Shown here: one piece after another, positions 34,901 to 45,984 of the stretch
Layout: every line of letters starts with the position of its first letter
How positions within the stretch are numbered: position 1 is the stretch's first letter
Source of the DNA: Vitellaria paradoxa
Taxonomy: Eukaryota > Streptophyta > Magnoliopsida > Ericales > Sapotaceae
Reading direction: 5' to 3'
DNA length: 64,000 nucleotides
Assembly: GCA_019916065.1 (NCBI GenBank)
Contig: CM034240.1
Span: 46,326,026-46,390,025, forward strand
Position numbers and translations under genes: made by a program
The notes under the pieces: generated by a model
What the model was told of the DNA's origin: nothing
The model's database searches: none
Seen by the model: only the letters and a program-made list of their open reading frames with translations

Positions 34901-37900
34901 GCAGCATTACTTAGTGCAAAGGGAGTTCATTCTCAAGTGCAAAGGGAGTTCATTCACAACTCTGATAATGAAGCTCTCAAGTATATAAATAGCCAACAGA
35001 AGTTGAATCGAAGGCATGCTAAGTAGGTAAGTTTTTTACAAGGATTCACTTTTACTTTGAAATATAACGCTGGTGTCCAAAATAAAGTTGCTGATGCTCT
35101 AAGAAGAAGAAGTTCACTATTAACAGTGATGAGAGTCGAAGTTCTGGAATTTGACACCTTCAAATACATGGAGGATGAATATTTTGCTCCTATAATACAA
35201 GCTGTTACGACACATGAGCATAGTGATTACTCCATTTATGAAGGCTTTCTTTTCAAAGGGTTGCAACTTTGTGTTCCTGATTGCTCTCTAAAGGAAAAGA
35301 TCGTCATTGAGCAACATGCCTTGGGTCATTTTGGCCAGTGATAACAGCATTGCATTGGTGGAAGAGCAGTATTATTGGCCACTGGCCAGGCATTATTGGC
35401 CACTGGCCAGGCATGTACAAAGATACCATACTTGTCAATGCTGAAAGGGTGGGACAAGCAATGCAGGTTTATATACCCCTCTTCACATTCCTTCAAAGCC
35501 TTGGGATGATATAAGTATGAATTTTGTTCTTGGTCTTCCAAGCACCCACAGGTGTTTGGATTCAATTATGGTAGTGGTGGATAGATTTTCAAAAATAGCT
35601 CACTTTATTCCATATTGAAAAACCTCAAATGCAATAAATATTGCAAATCTGTACTTCGAAAAGGTATTTCATTTACATGGTATCTCTCAGTCCATCACTT
35701 CTGATCGTGACTCGAAGTTCACTGGGCATTTTTGGAAGACTTTATGGAAGAAAATGGGAACTGAATTGCAATTTAGTACGGCATACCATCCTCAAACAAA
35801 TGGTCAAACCGAAGTTGTCAACCAAAGTTTGGGTAATTCAGTTGCGATGTTTAATTAAAGGCAATCCTAAACAGTGGGGTTTGGTGCTGCCCTATGCAGA
35901 CTTTGCTTACAATAATTCCAAAAATCGCACTACCCAGCAGAGTCCATTTGAAATTGTTAATGGACAAAGTCCAAACAGTGTTCTTGATCTAGCTCCCATT
36001 CCAAACTTAAAGAAGGCTAGTGTGAAGGCTGAAGAAATGGCTGATCGTATCAAGGCTATACATGAGCGAGTGTGACATCAAATTGAACTAAACTACTGCA
36101 AAATACAAGGCAGCAGCTGATGTTCATTGACGCAAGGTTAATTTTGAAGAGGGAGATCAAGTGTGGGTTGTGTTGACAAAAGAGAGAATTCCAGCAGGTA
36201 TGAATTATAAGTTGCAGGATCGAAAGGTTGGACCTTGCAAAATCTTAAAGAAAATCAATGAGAATGCTTATCAGATTCAGTTGCCAAACCACATTCATAC
36301 CTCAGATGTTTTTAATGTAAAGCACCTCTACCCTTACAGTGGGGACCTATCTCAAGACTCAAACTCGAGGCCAAGTTTTTTGTGGGTAGGAGGGATTGAT
36401 GTAGCTGCTGAGACCAATTAATCTTGTGGCTGAATTTCCAAAATAATAATCTGGAAGTGTGCAGGAACATTTTCAAGACATTGGGAAGAAGAGATTTTGG
36501 AATTGAATAATTTTCTTTGGAATTCTTCAGCACTTATGATTGACCAGGGAAATGTTCCCAGGTCAATTTATGGTGACTATTGGAATTAGGAAAGAGTGTC
36601 TTTTCAGATTCTATCTTTTCTAGATTTTACTTCTATATATATGTATATCCTATTGTATCAGGAGGAGGCAGACTTGAAGTTAATCAGAATCCTAGTTTTA
36701 TTAATGCAGTTTCAGCTTTATTGGGTTGCTTGAAGTATTGCTACTCTAGCTATTGTTCTCCTTCAACTCCCTAAACTGATTTTCTCATCATTTCTCCACA
36801 TTAGCCCTGCTCCTCTCCATTTTCTCATTCTTGGAGAGAAAATAGCACCAGATTGATGGCCACAGTGCTAAGATCAACTTCAAGTTCAGGACTATGGACG
36901 ATGCAAGGTGAATAATATGCTTAAGAAGAATGGACCACAAGTTTTACATGTAAGCAATGGACATCAATGATAGAAAAGTTTGTCTACGGTTCAAATGTTC
37001 CATCTCTTCGAGATGAAATACATGTAAGGTAAATTCAGCTACAAGTAGTACCGTATAAGCACCAGCTTGTCCTCCGACAGTACTTTTGACTCCAGCTTCA
37101 CCATATTGATCATACAAGGCCCGCTTTTTGTCATCTGATAGCACCTGACAATATTACACTTCAGAATTCAAAAGAATAATTTGATTAATATGAAACAACT
37201 AGCAAGCTGATTTAATTCAAACTGACATTGATAGAATGATTATAATTATTTAAAATTTTGGAAAAACAATAACACAGGTCTTCTTTCATGAGAATAAAAA
37301 TAAGATTAGCTGCGAAACATAGTATCAATGGATGCATTTAATTAAGGTAGGAAAACCCAAAAAAAAAAAAAGGGATAAATAAGCAGAAACAAATAGGAGT
37401 AAGATGATAAATAGAAGAGTTGTTATGGTTGAGAATGATGTTGAGCTGACGCTATTCAATGACCATTATAGTAGACATCTTGTAACATGTATGCCTCATT
37501 ATGTATGCTTCTAGACAAGGAAAACTTTAACAATAGCCTAAAGTGGAAATGCAAATTGTGGCGGATATATACACTTTCAGGAGATCACATTGTGCTGATT
37601 ATCTAACAATTCAATTCCAAATAACCGATAATTTCAAGAAAATAGTGATATCAATTTTTTTTTTATTTTGATAAGTGTGATATCAACTATGTTGTTAGGC
37701 AATTAAGAATCAGTGAGTTTATCATATGTAAACATGACAAGAATGTTGAAAATCAAAACTGATGGGAAGGAATCCCATAAGATTTTGAATTATAATTAGT
37801 CAAATGAAGACCATAATCACAAGTAGTAAGCAAAAACGTGGCTTGTAACGTGGAAGTAGCTGACAATTTTTAAGATCTACTAACATGGTTCCCCATGCTC

Positions 37901-39701
37901 GACCACCGAATTAAGTAATCAACAAAACAAAAGTCCATCCCCAAACACCAGGCATACAAAAAGAATGGTGAATTTCTTCACATACTTACACCTCAACAAT
38001 CTCAGAACATATTGCTTTGGTTAAGTAGGCAAGAGAACACATGCTTATGATAATAAAAATTCAAAGTTTAGTGGCTCCCATGCATACCTCATATGCAGCG
38101 CTGATCTCTTTAAACTTTTCTGTTGCTCCAGGTTGCTTGTTGACATCAGGGTGGTACTAAACAAGGCAATAAAATCACAATGTCAGAATTCATGGGGAAA
38201 ACATTAAGTACCATTGAGAAAGTCCATACAACTATCCAGCTGAGTTTGGGTAGGTGCATTTTTTTAGTTTATGTGTTGTAAAGAAGTTCAAGTCAGTCAA
38301 ATGAACCAGGCTTGAAAGTAGCATTCTTACAGAACCCCCAAAAAAATAAAAGTGGCCAATTTCATGTAAATTTGCAGTTATACAAGAGCATCAGCCTGGT
38401 TATCATAAAGAAATGGAAACAGTCCAACTCAAAATTAAGAATTATTCGTAACTGAAGTGCTATTGGAAAATATTTCACTCGGCACTGAAAAATGTTGCAC
38501 ATTCCCACTTCACTAGTTTAAGGTTTGAATGCCTAGTTACAAAAGAGAAACAAAAATATTGTTTATTTTCCATGAAATAGCTAAAACATTTCCTTTTCCT
38601 AAAAGACTCAAATGAAACATTGTGAAACTATAATTGTAAAATTTTCCACAACAAAACATACCAAAATACAATTTAAATTTCTAAAAAGGTTTACTATTTT
38701 CATACCTTTAGCCATTCATATTATTGTTCAATGTTAGATATATTTCCAAAACACCGTTTCCGTGCTAATTGAAACAATCTACCAAAACAAACTTTTGATC
38801 CTTGATTACAAGTTCAATTAAATTAAAAACTACATCAAGTCAGAAACAAGATAATACAAATTGTGCAAGCAGCTGTTCTTGCTAAAAATGCATGCATAGT
38901 ATGCCCTCATCTTAGTAATTTTGTTACAAACAGTACATATAACTCACTACAGAGCAGGCAGTATATAGTGACACGAGCAGTACACTCATATGAACCAAAA
39001 GAGTTTAACTTTTCTCCACCAACTTAAGACGGTTCATTATCCCCCCCCTATAGCATCAAACAAAGAGTTTTATCTTCTAATGTACAGCAATAAGATTCCA
39101 ATTACAAAATGCGAACACAAAAGCCGCCGCCAAATGATTCCAAACATAAATTCTCATACAATGATCAAAATAAAACTTCACACTTGCAAAATGACTTCCA
39201 TTGTGATTAAATATATGTAGAGTGATGAACTGAATGCTAAAATCATTGAGGCGTCGCACAGAATAATCTCTCCTCGAATAGTACCAAATGGAAACGTTTC
39301 TCTAATACCATTAAGGGTTTAAATAAAATAAAACAACCACATCATCGCATAAGCAGAGAAATGTCAAAGAAAACCCTAACTGGGTTCAGTACCTGGCGAG
39401 CTAACCTTCGATAAGCCGCCTTGATTTCCTTACTACTTGCAGACCTGGAAACCCCAAGCGTGGAGTAATAATCAGCTGCGGCCGAGACCACTGTGCCAAA
39501 GCGCTTTGCAGATATCCTTGTATTGAATTGAGAGGAAGACAGAGGAACAAAGTTCTTGTGAGTCCAAAGATGAGTGGCACCGGCCATGAAAGGAGAAGAA
39601 GAGGACGAACAAGTCGAAGTGCTCAACGGGAACAGAGGCTGAGGACGCTCGGGACTGAAGCTGAGTGGAGAAGGGAGGAGAGAGAGAGTCGCAGTCGCCA
39701 T
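24849..39701 (-). CDS. DJA6: Chloroplast type-I DnaJ/Hsp40 co-chaperone (DJA5/DJA6-like, 482 aa)
   Basis: Ten exons, all in frame: 39393-39701, 38088-38156, 37052-37144, 30877-30998, 30448-30643, 29499-29674, 28516-28645, 26759-26919, 26031-26122, 24849-24949. They sum to 1449 bases (482 residues plus stop). Residues 1 to about 76 are Ser-rich, basic and poor in acids, a chloroplast transit peptide. The J domain begins [20 protein letters not shown], with the HPD tripeptide at about 105-107. A Gly/Phe-rich linker follows ([17 protein letters not shown]). Four CxxCxGxG zinc motifs lie at about 224-290 ([32 protein letters not shown]). The substrate-binding C-terminal domain follows, ending [12 protein letters not shown] domains stimulate Hsp70 ATPase; Arabidopsis DJA5/DJA6 deliver iron to plastid Fe-S assembly. 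The symbol is by resemblance; DJA5 is equally possible. Intron 3 (30999-37051) hosts an LTR retrotransposon. No frame breaks were found. Confidence 0.93.
25125..25465. repeat. MITE-like element with short inverted ends (copy A)
   Basis: The left end ATGTTACGTGG (25125-25135) is mirrored by CCCATGTAACAT (25454-25465). Inside are 'cagacacttgacccc', 'acttatattttatgcat' and 'tctgacacctgtac'. The same phrases occur in the same order at 43419-43700. It lies in DnaJ intron 9 (24950-26030). Probably a non-autonomous DNA transposon. Confidence 0.6.
25907..25931. repeat. (AG)n microsatellite
   Basis: An AG dinucleotide run of about 12 units within DnaJ intron 9. Confidence 0.9.
27862..28240 (-). mobile_element. 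Possible 5'-truncated LINE 3' end
   Basis: On the minus strand the segment ends in '…ggtaataaaatattaac' then 'ttacctgcc' and an A run. This resembles the 3' end of plant L1-type LINEs. It lies in DnaJ intron 7 (26920-28515), in the same orientation as the gene. I could not identify a coding remnant or a clear target-site duplication, so the 5' limit is a guess. Confidence 0.4.
31522..31952 (+). repeat. 5' LTR
   Basis: It starts TGATGCAGTGGCTGAAACC and ends at …ctccacatta. It matches 36397-36803 along its length, with point differences and a net 24-bp length difference, mostly in a duplicated 'tctttctttg' block and a (TA)n tract. The divergence argues for an old insertion. Confidence 0.9.
31955..31966 (+). 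promoter_or_regulatory. Primer binding site (tRNA-iMet type)
   Basis: TGGTATCAGAGC, two bases after the LTR, is complementary to the 3' end of initiator methionine tRNA. It is the usual minus-strand primer site of plant LTR retrotransposons. Confidence 0.9.
32072..33036 (+). pseudogene. Retrotransposon gag, broken
   Basis: It begins with a coiled-coil stretch ([20 protein letters not shown]). The capsid-like segment includes [13 protein letters not shown] and [18 protein letters not shown]. It stops at 32441 and resumes in another frame from 32480 ([20 protein letters not shown]). A zinc knuckle [15 protein letters not shown] near 32955-33000 has three residues rather than two between the first cysteines. 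At least two frame disruptions. Confidence 0.85.
33180..33545 (+). pseudogene. Retrotransposon aspartic protease region, broken
   Basis: The active-site motif LIIDSGS is seen near 33265-33285 after [11 protein letters not shown] frame change follows at once, and the rest of the domain reads in another frame, with [16 protein letters not shown] near 33476-33520. Confidence 0.8.
33700..34600 (+). pseudogene. Retrotransposon reverse transcriptase region, broken
   Basis: The catalytic motif [19 protein letters not shown] (YFDD) is at about 34300-34345. It is preceded by [20 protein letters not shown] and followed by [15 protein letters not shown]. Stop codons and shifts occur before 34091 and after 34579, so it is non-functional. 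Confidence 0.9.
34680..35110 (+). pseudogene. Retrotransposon RNase H region, broken
   Basis: [20 protein letters not shown] and [20 protein letters not shown] are typical of the Ty3-type RNase H. A stop at 34866 and a duplicated 22-23 bp block near 34914-34956 interrupt it. Confidence 0.85.
35180..36421 (+). pseudogene. Retrotransposon integrase region, broken
   Basis: Visible parts are the zinc-binding His region (HALGHFGQ), the core with [12 protein letters not shown] and [15 protein letters not shown], and a C-terminal part with [20 protein letters not shown] and [17 protein letters not shown]. It has several stops and a 20-bp tandem duplication at about 35371-35412. Integrase downstream of RNase H sets the Ty3/gypsy order. 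Confidence 0.85.
36384..36395 (+). promoter_or_regulatory. Polypurine tract
   Basis: The purine-rich GGGTAGGAGGGA, with a single T, directly precedes the 3' LTR. This is the expected plus-strand primer site. Confidence 0.75.
36397..36803 (+). repeat. 3' LTR
   Basis: It begins TGATGTAGCTGCTGAGACC, corresponding to the 5' LTR start, and ends …ctccacatta. See the 5' LTR for comparison. Confidence 0.9.
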
Positions 39702-39860
39702 TTTTGATATTTTCCGGGGAGTGCAAGAGCAGTGTTTGATGTTTCTCCTAAGAGGAAAAATGTCTGATTTCGTTCATCATCGAGAATTCTAAGCTGTTCG
39801 ATGCCCGAGAGAGAGAGAGAGAGAGAGAGGGGGGGAAGGGGTCCAGGGGCGTGAGAATTA
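39702..39860 (-). promoter_or_regulatory. DnaJ 5' leader/promoter with (GA)n and G-runs
   Basis: Upstream of the DnaJ start codon lies a (GA)n run at 39806-39828. Runs of 7, 4 and 4 G follow at 39829-39849. On the coding strand this is CT-rich and C-rich, as in many plant 5' leaders. No TATA box is claimed. Confidence 0.45.
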
Positions 39861-42266
39861 CTCGGAAGAGGTCAGGATAGGTGAGAAGTTAAAAAGACGC
39901 GGTGCAATGCATTTTTAATACTGGAGTTTGAAGAACAGCCAATTTTTTTCAAAAGGCTGAAAAAATAAGAAGAGGAGTTAAAAAAAAAAAAGAAAAAGAA
40001 AAGAAAGAAAACTTTCGCTGTCAGAGAGGGAAACGAGGCCAACGAGCGTTCGTTGATTTCTTTTTTTTAATTATTTTCGTAATCCGTATTTATAAAAATT
40101 TATAAAATTTTATATTTTTTTAACTCCAAACGGTATCTATATTACACCCATCAACTAGCGCTAACGCATTGCACAATTCTGATAGGCGAATGAATGATGT
40201 GTAAGATCCACGGTGCTTTTTAGTTCTTCCAACTCAGCCTGCAAAATTGATGTAACTGAATGCTCAACTTTCACGAGATACCGTTTGGAGAGCAGAATTG
40301 GCGAATCAACTTTTAGCCTTTTAAGAGTCTGTGTGGCGTAGAAATTTTTTTTTTAAAATTTTAAAAAATTATTTATTTTTATCTTATTACACAAATTATA
40401 AATTCATAACTTATCTCCTCTTATCTCGCTTTTTATTGCCCCGAACACCCCTCAAGTGCTTAGCAAAACATTAAAGGTTAATATCTTATCTAACGTGACA
40501 AATTTATCAACACATTATTTTTTATTTACACGATGAGGATACAATAGCTATTTAACTTTAATCTAACTCAAAAATTACAAAAATCTTTACCTAATATGCA
40601 AAAATTAATCAACGATCAAAATATATTAACTCTTAGCCTACTGACTTCTCAATTCCTGGCCATCCAATTATTTTATCTTTGTTGGAATAATTAAATTTGT
40701 CATGTTATATTTTAAACTTTTCTTAAATCATAAAAAATAAAAATATAAAACTAACAAAAAATTAAATAACTAATTACCAAAAAATTAACTTTTTTTTTTC
40801 TTTTTGCAAACATAAAAGATGATGACATTTTAATAACTAACCTGTAATCAACTAAAAAAAAAACTTAATTTTTTCTTTCCAAGTTGAATTTAGAAAGTAA
40901 AAAATCTAATTTTTTTTAATAACTAACTACTAAAAAGCTAACATTGGTGTGTTTGGAGTGATAAAAAGTGAAATAAAATGAGATAAAGTGAGAAAAATTG
41001 TGAATTCGTAATTCGTGCAGTGAGATAAAAAGTGAATAATTTTTAAAATTTTTCAAAGATTTTTTTTTGTTTTCTATCACACCAATCGGTGGTTATATTT
41101 GAAAAAAAAAAATTAACATTTTAGTAATTAATTTTTTAATTTTGAGTTAATTTAACATTTTTATTTTTTATACATTAAAATAAGTTTAAAATATAAAAAA
41201 ATAAACGTAACCACTTAAAAAAATTAAAAAACTGAATAACGAGCCTGATCGTCCAAAAGCGTCCGCCAAAACCGACAGCGGCATTTCTAGAGACTGGCCA
41301 TAATAGTCAAGGCCAACTAGTAAAATTCAGCCCTCCTACCAGGGCAGTGGGCCCCCACCACACCTTGCACAAACTTGCAAATTCCTCCGCGCAATTTCCC
41401 GAGGAAAAAAAATTGGTCAAATATAGGGGAAAAAGTAACCCCAAAAACTAAATAAGAGCACATCTGACACTTCAAAAAAACGTTAAAAAATATAAAAAAC
41501 CTTTAAAGAATTTAAAAATTTTTAATACATTTCAAACTCTTCGCATTTTATAAAATTTCTATAAATTTATACACCTCTATATATTCTTACAAATCTTTCC
41601 AAATTTTAATATATTTTTTTTACAAATCTCAAAAATATTCCATAAATTCTAATAACTTTTTTTACAAATTTCAAAAATTTTCTAACAACTTTATCTAAAT
41701 TTAAATGCAAAACCATTCTGGCAAAACCAAAAAAAAAAATTATTTGAACAATTTCTACATCCAAAAAAATAACACACAAGTTAAAAAATTTCATAATTCA
41801 TCTTTGAAAAACATAATTTGATGATTATACGCCAAACACAAAAAAATTCTTCGAATCACATTTATTATTATTTTTTTCTTATTACGCCAAACAGACCTAA
41901 GTCAATAAAACTAAATAAGGAACACCAAAACTTCATTGCTGGAGATATTTTAACATTCACAAGAACTTTTTTAAGTTATCTGATCAACCCATAGGATTGA
42001 TTTGATTGAGGCCTTAACTGGTAAGAATCCATTGGACATTGGGATGAGCCAAAGGCTAACTATCCAGCTAAACTACACATCCTTATTGCAACAAGCCTAG
42101 CTCTATATTGGATGTCTAGTCGAGACCTATTTCTTGCATGCTTGCATTCCGTACATTCTTGCAACGAACTTTTTTTTTCCCTTTTGGAAACAATAAAAAC
42201 AAAGATTATTAGCCAAACATCCTCGGATTATTTAGCATAAGCATAGCTGCGAAGCTCCACTCTTTC
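39861..42266. other. Intergenic region with MITE-like repeats, no gene
   Basis: It contains two related AT-rich repeats in opposite orientation (about 40270-40450 and 40953-41092) and the second copy of the ~430-bp repeat (41455-41897). It also has an A/T-rich spacer and the 3' flank of the CUE-protein gene. No supported open frame. Confidence 0.55.
41455..41897. repeat. Dispersed ~430-bp AT-rich MITE-like repeat (second copy)
   Basis: It shares with 8560-8985 the ordered phrases 'taatacatttc/ttgca', 'ctacatatt/ctatatatt', 'acaaatctcaaaaa', 'aaaaacat…ttgatg/ttggtgg' and the end 'acgccaaacagacc / gcaccaaacaccc'. Confidence 0.5.
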
Positions 42267-45200
42267 TTAGAAGACATCAGGATTGAAGCGTCCAGGAATA
42301 GAGTTGCTTTGCTGAGCCCGCTGCAAATGCATTGCCAGCGCATAATTGTTCACCTGCAACCACATATCATGCCAAAAAGATAAAATAAAATGTGTTACCA
42401 ACACCTCAGAGTGAAAGAGAAAGGGAGAGTAAAAAGCAAAAGGAAAATTCCTTCTTGAACTAAAATGCAGGTCAATGCTACGTTGCAGATGCTCTTATGA
42501 CAATGGACACAAATACTCTTAACATGAAACAAAATTATTGTACATCTGTCTACAGTTGTCAGTAGTCCAAATGATATTTAAACTTCTGCATAACATTCAG
42601 CGGTCCAGACTTATTATGGATATAGCATATAATCACTTGCTGCGAGTCATATGGTCTTTGATTCCTTCCTACAAATGAGACTGGAGTTGAAAGGGTTTCA
42701 GTTTTAACCTCAAGTGTTTTAAGTTGCTCCTGATATTGAGACAGCAACTTCTTCAAATGCTGCACCTCCTGGTCCCTATCATCGTACTCCTTCTGTCGCT
42801 CATGCTGGATAGCCACGGCACGTTTTAGAATGGTGTTCTCCCGAAGCAATACTTCAATTTGTTCCTTTAGCATGACATTCTCCTGAAAACAGTAAACATA
42901 AATGAACAAGCCTACAAATAGCATACATGTAATATTGTTTTCCAACAACTAGACAACAGTACAGTTCTACTTGGCCAATCAAAATATTTGCCCCAGCCTA
43001 GTTAAGTAAAAAATTTTATTGAAAAAGCATTAAGAGGAGTACAAAAAGTTAAGCGCTTGAACTAAAAATTTAACAAAACAAATCCAAGTGCTCCATGAAA
43101 TTAATAAAAGAAACCACATCCAGGTCCTGACCTCCCCCTATCCAATTGTACAAGACCCCCGTGAAAGTATTCTTCAATCTAAAGAGTGAGGATTCCTAAT
43201 CACAAAGGCACCTTCTGTTCCCCCGCCCCCCCCCCCCCAAAAAAAAAAAAGATAACTTAAGCATAAGGGGATCAGGCGCCAAGCTTTCCTCCGACTCTTG
43301 TCCCAGCCTAGGTTTGAGAACAATCCTCAGAAAATGAAGCTCAATATGACTGTTTTGGCTGTATATGACTTTCACCTCGCTTTGCCAATGCAAAGAACCA
43401 GATAAATATACATAAAGCTATGTTACTTCTAAATGTATAATATATCCATGTCGGTTACTCGACACTTGAACAAGGGCACTTGGTAAGAGCAGGATATGTG
43501 TCCAAAATATAATGGGATATTCCTACAAACATATTTATCAATCTAATTTTGGCACATAATTATGCATAAAACTTATATTTTATGCATGAAATATTTTATT
43601 AGCACCATGTAAATATCATATTATCCCATAAACTACAATAATTATATTAAACATGAATAATCCTAGTCACATGCCCGTATCTGACACCCGTATAACAAAC
43701 GTCTAAAGTGATTATAGCCGCAACTAAATGGAAAGGGAAATGGAATTAGCATTCTTTACCCAACCGGCACTCTGGATAAAGAGAGTAAGTGACATTAAAA
43801 AAATATACATCCATGTTGAAAATCATCATCCTTGCCATGATTTCTCTGTATGAGCACCGATAAATTACTTTTCCATAAATATTTTCAAAATCTCCCAGGC
43901 CTACACAATAACTGATGGTATATAGAAAATGTAGGCAGGTTTATTACGACTGCATTACTAACCTTATGATAATTTTGTGTTGCTTCAGCACTAGCACGAA
44001 CAGTAACAGACTTCTCTAAGCTTTCCAAGACTCTTGTGGCGCGGCATCTAGCATCATCTATGCTAGTAGCACTCATCATTTCCCTCACAAACAATTCCAC
44101 CCATTCTGCACCATCCATCTGAAGATTATTTTGGGCTGAAGGGTCCGCTGGAGGAGCTGTATCTCCATCAGCAGTTGTTGTAACTGCAAATTTTGAACTC
44201 ACACTTAATATTTTCTCTCTAGTAGACATTGAGAGTGAGTTTGCATTGGTCAGCTAGCAAAATTTCATCATTCAATTTAAAACCATTTGTTAGTCATAAT
44301 GTAGTTTTCCTAACAATGACTTTTATAACCACAAAAAACCATACCAACATACTTAAAATGTTAATTGAATCAATAGAATGATTATGATCCAGACATGTCA
44401 ATCATATTCTACAGCTCATAAAATAAACAAAAGATTAATCCAAAATATGTAACAAAAGATTCCAAGATATGCAATATAGAATATTTCTGATGCTATTGAA
44501 TTGCAATACATGATTGGCAAAACATGGAAGACCATCCCAACCTTGACCTAAAAAAGTTAATGAAATCTTCTACAGTAACAAAAATGCAAGGTGAGCTGAC
44601 AATGTGAACAAACTTTGACCACAAAATTTTGAACCTATCCCAGTCCATCAGTTCATTAAACTTAAATGGATACCTGTCTCCATATTTGCATTTGATTGCT
44701 CAACAGAATCTGAGTTTCCTGTAGCATATTTAAGAGAAAGCTCATGCAGGCTCTTGATAGCGGCATTTAAATCATTGTCACATTCATCTAGCACTTTCTC
44801 AAGTAGCTGAAAATCAAATGAGAAAGCAGTCAACAATTGGAAAGGGAGAAACCTAAATGAGGCGGTGAATAATTGTGCCCAACCAAACATAGCATATCCC
44901 AAATATTTATAGAAAAAATAATTAAGGAGGAAACTACAAGAATAAAAGTCAAGGATAAACCAAGTACACAGAGCATGATTGTTTTAATCATCCCTTACAG
45001 AAGTTTACAACTGCAATGTTAATGCCACCTCTATGAATTCTGTTGGCTGTAAACCAAATCTCTGGAAACTAACACTGGAGAATATCAAAGAGTTTGGGGG
45101 AATTGATTTCCTCCACAAACAACAGAAATATTGCAAATTACCCAGTAAACTGTCGACACCTGATTAGATGCTACTCCAATGAAGGACCCCAAAAAAAAAC

Positions 45201-45984
45201 AAAAAAAGTCCAACCAGACGTGCCCAAATGGATATTCATCTGAGCAAAAACGTTTTCTCACCATGGACCAAAGAAAAAAGTTTACCGCGCTTTGAATAGA
45301 AAGCCAAGAATCAAGCATCAAATGCTCGTGGAAAACAGTTTTCCTACACCAACCCCCCCCCCCCCCAAAAAAAAAAGAATGACTAAACTTTATCCCATTG
45401 GGATTTACCCGACCCCCTCTAGCTTAAAAGCTAACATATGATGCTTCGTAATTTGGATTAAAGAGCAAATTTGACAGAATTTATTAAATTTAACTAGATT
45501 TGTCACACATGTCCTGAAGGCTCTTATCATGAAAACTGGGTAAACATTCGGGTTGATATATCAGTTTCACAAAAATCTTTTTTCTCCAATCAATTTTGAC
45601 ACTCGCACATTAATAAGCTATATTTTTCTTAATCAATATTCAATAAAACCCAAATTTCATTTTCATCGTTAAATATAAAAACAACGAACAGTAAATTAAA
45701 ATTGAACAAACTACCAAAACATCCAGATCTATTTCATCACAACCAACGTAACAAACCCAAAATCACACCACAACAAATGAAGGGGTTGATACCTGATCGT
45801 CCATGTCAGGGAACAGAGCCCTGAGCTGATCGATGAGAGTCGGCGAGTTCGAGAAGGGCGAGAACCGAACCGGAGAGCTGGAAGAGGAGCACCGAAGCCT
45901 CTTCGAAACAGGAGGCGATGCTGATTGCGGCGACGCAGTAAGTTCTTCGAAGAAAGATCTCTTGCCGCACACAATTGCAGACAT
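42267..45984 (-). CDS. CUE-domain (ubiquitin-binding) protein with C-terminal coiled coil (268 aa)
   Basis: Five exons in frame: 45793-45984, 44674-44806, 43963-44183, 42709-42882, 42267-42353. The total of 807 bases gives 268 residues plus stop. The start MSAIVCGKRSFFEEL is typical of the plant family annotated as 'ubiquitin system component CUE'. The Ser-rich stretch SKRLRCSSSSSPVRFSPF follows. The CUE domain is LRALFPDMDDQ plus LLEKVLDECDNDLNAAIKSL, across exons 1-2 (residues about 50-85). Then comes WVELFVREMMSATSIDDARC and a coiled coil (about 183-240; VMLKEQIEVLLRENTILKRA). The C-terminus is SIPGRFNPDVF. CUE domains bind mono- or polyubiquitin; the plant protein's specific role is unknown to me. 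Intron 3 holds a MITE-like repeat. No frame breaks. Confidence 0.9.
43419..43700. repeat. MITE-like element (copy B)
   Basis: It shares with 25125-25465 the phrases 'cgacacttgaac/cagacacttgacc', 'acttatattttatgcat' and 'tctgacacccgta'. The ends are CTATGTTACTTC and CGTATAACAAACG. It lies in intron 3 of the CUE-protein gene. Confidence 0.55.

Larger units (their letters stand above)
31522..36803 (+). mobile_element. Ty3/gypsy-order LTR retrotransposon, decayed
   Basis: The element is 5.28 kb, with LTRs at 31522-31952 and 36397-36803, a tRNA-iMet-type primer binding site at 31955 and a polypurine tract before the 3' LTR. The internal order is gag, protease, reverse transcriptase, RNase H, integrase, which is Ty3/gypsy order (integrase last). 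Many stops and frameshifts break every coding region, so it cannot be autonomous. It is inserted in intron 3 of the plastid DnaJ gene, on the opposite strand. Both flanks show 'ccct' (31518-31521 and 36805-36808), a possible 4-5 bp target duplication; the exact LTR ends are uncertain by one to four bases. Integrase ends without an obvious chromodomain. Confidence 0.9.

Noticed and set aside
32072..36421. Retrotransposon frames as functional genes
   Set aside because: Every domain is interrupted by stops or shifts; it is a decayed element, not host genes.
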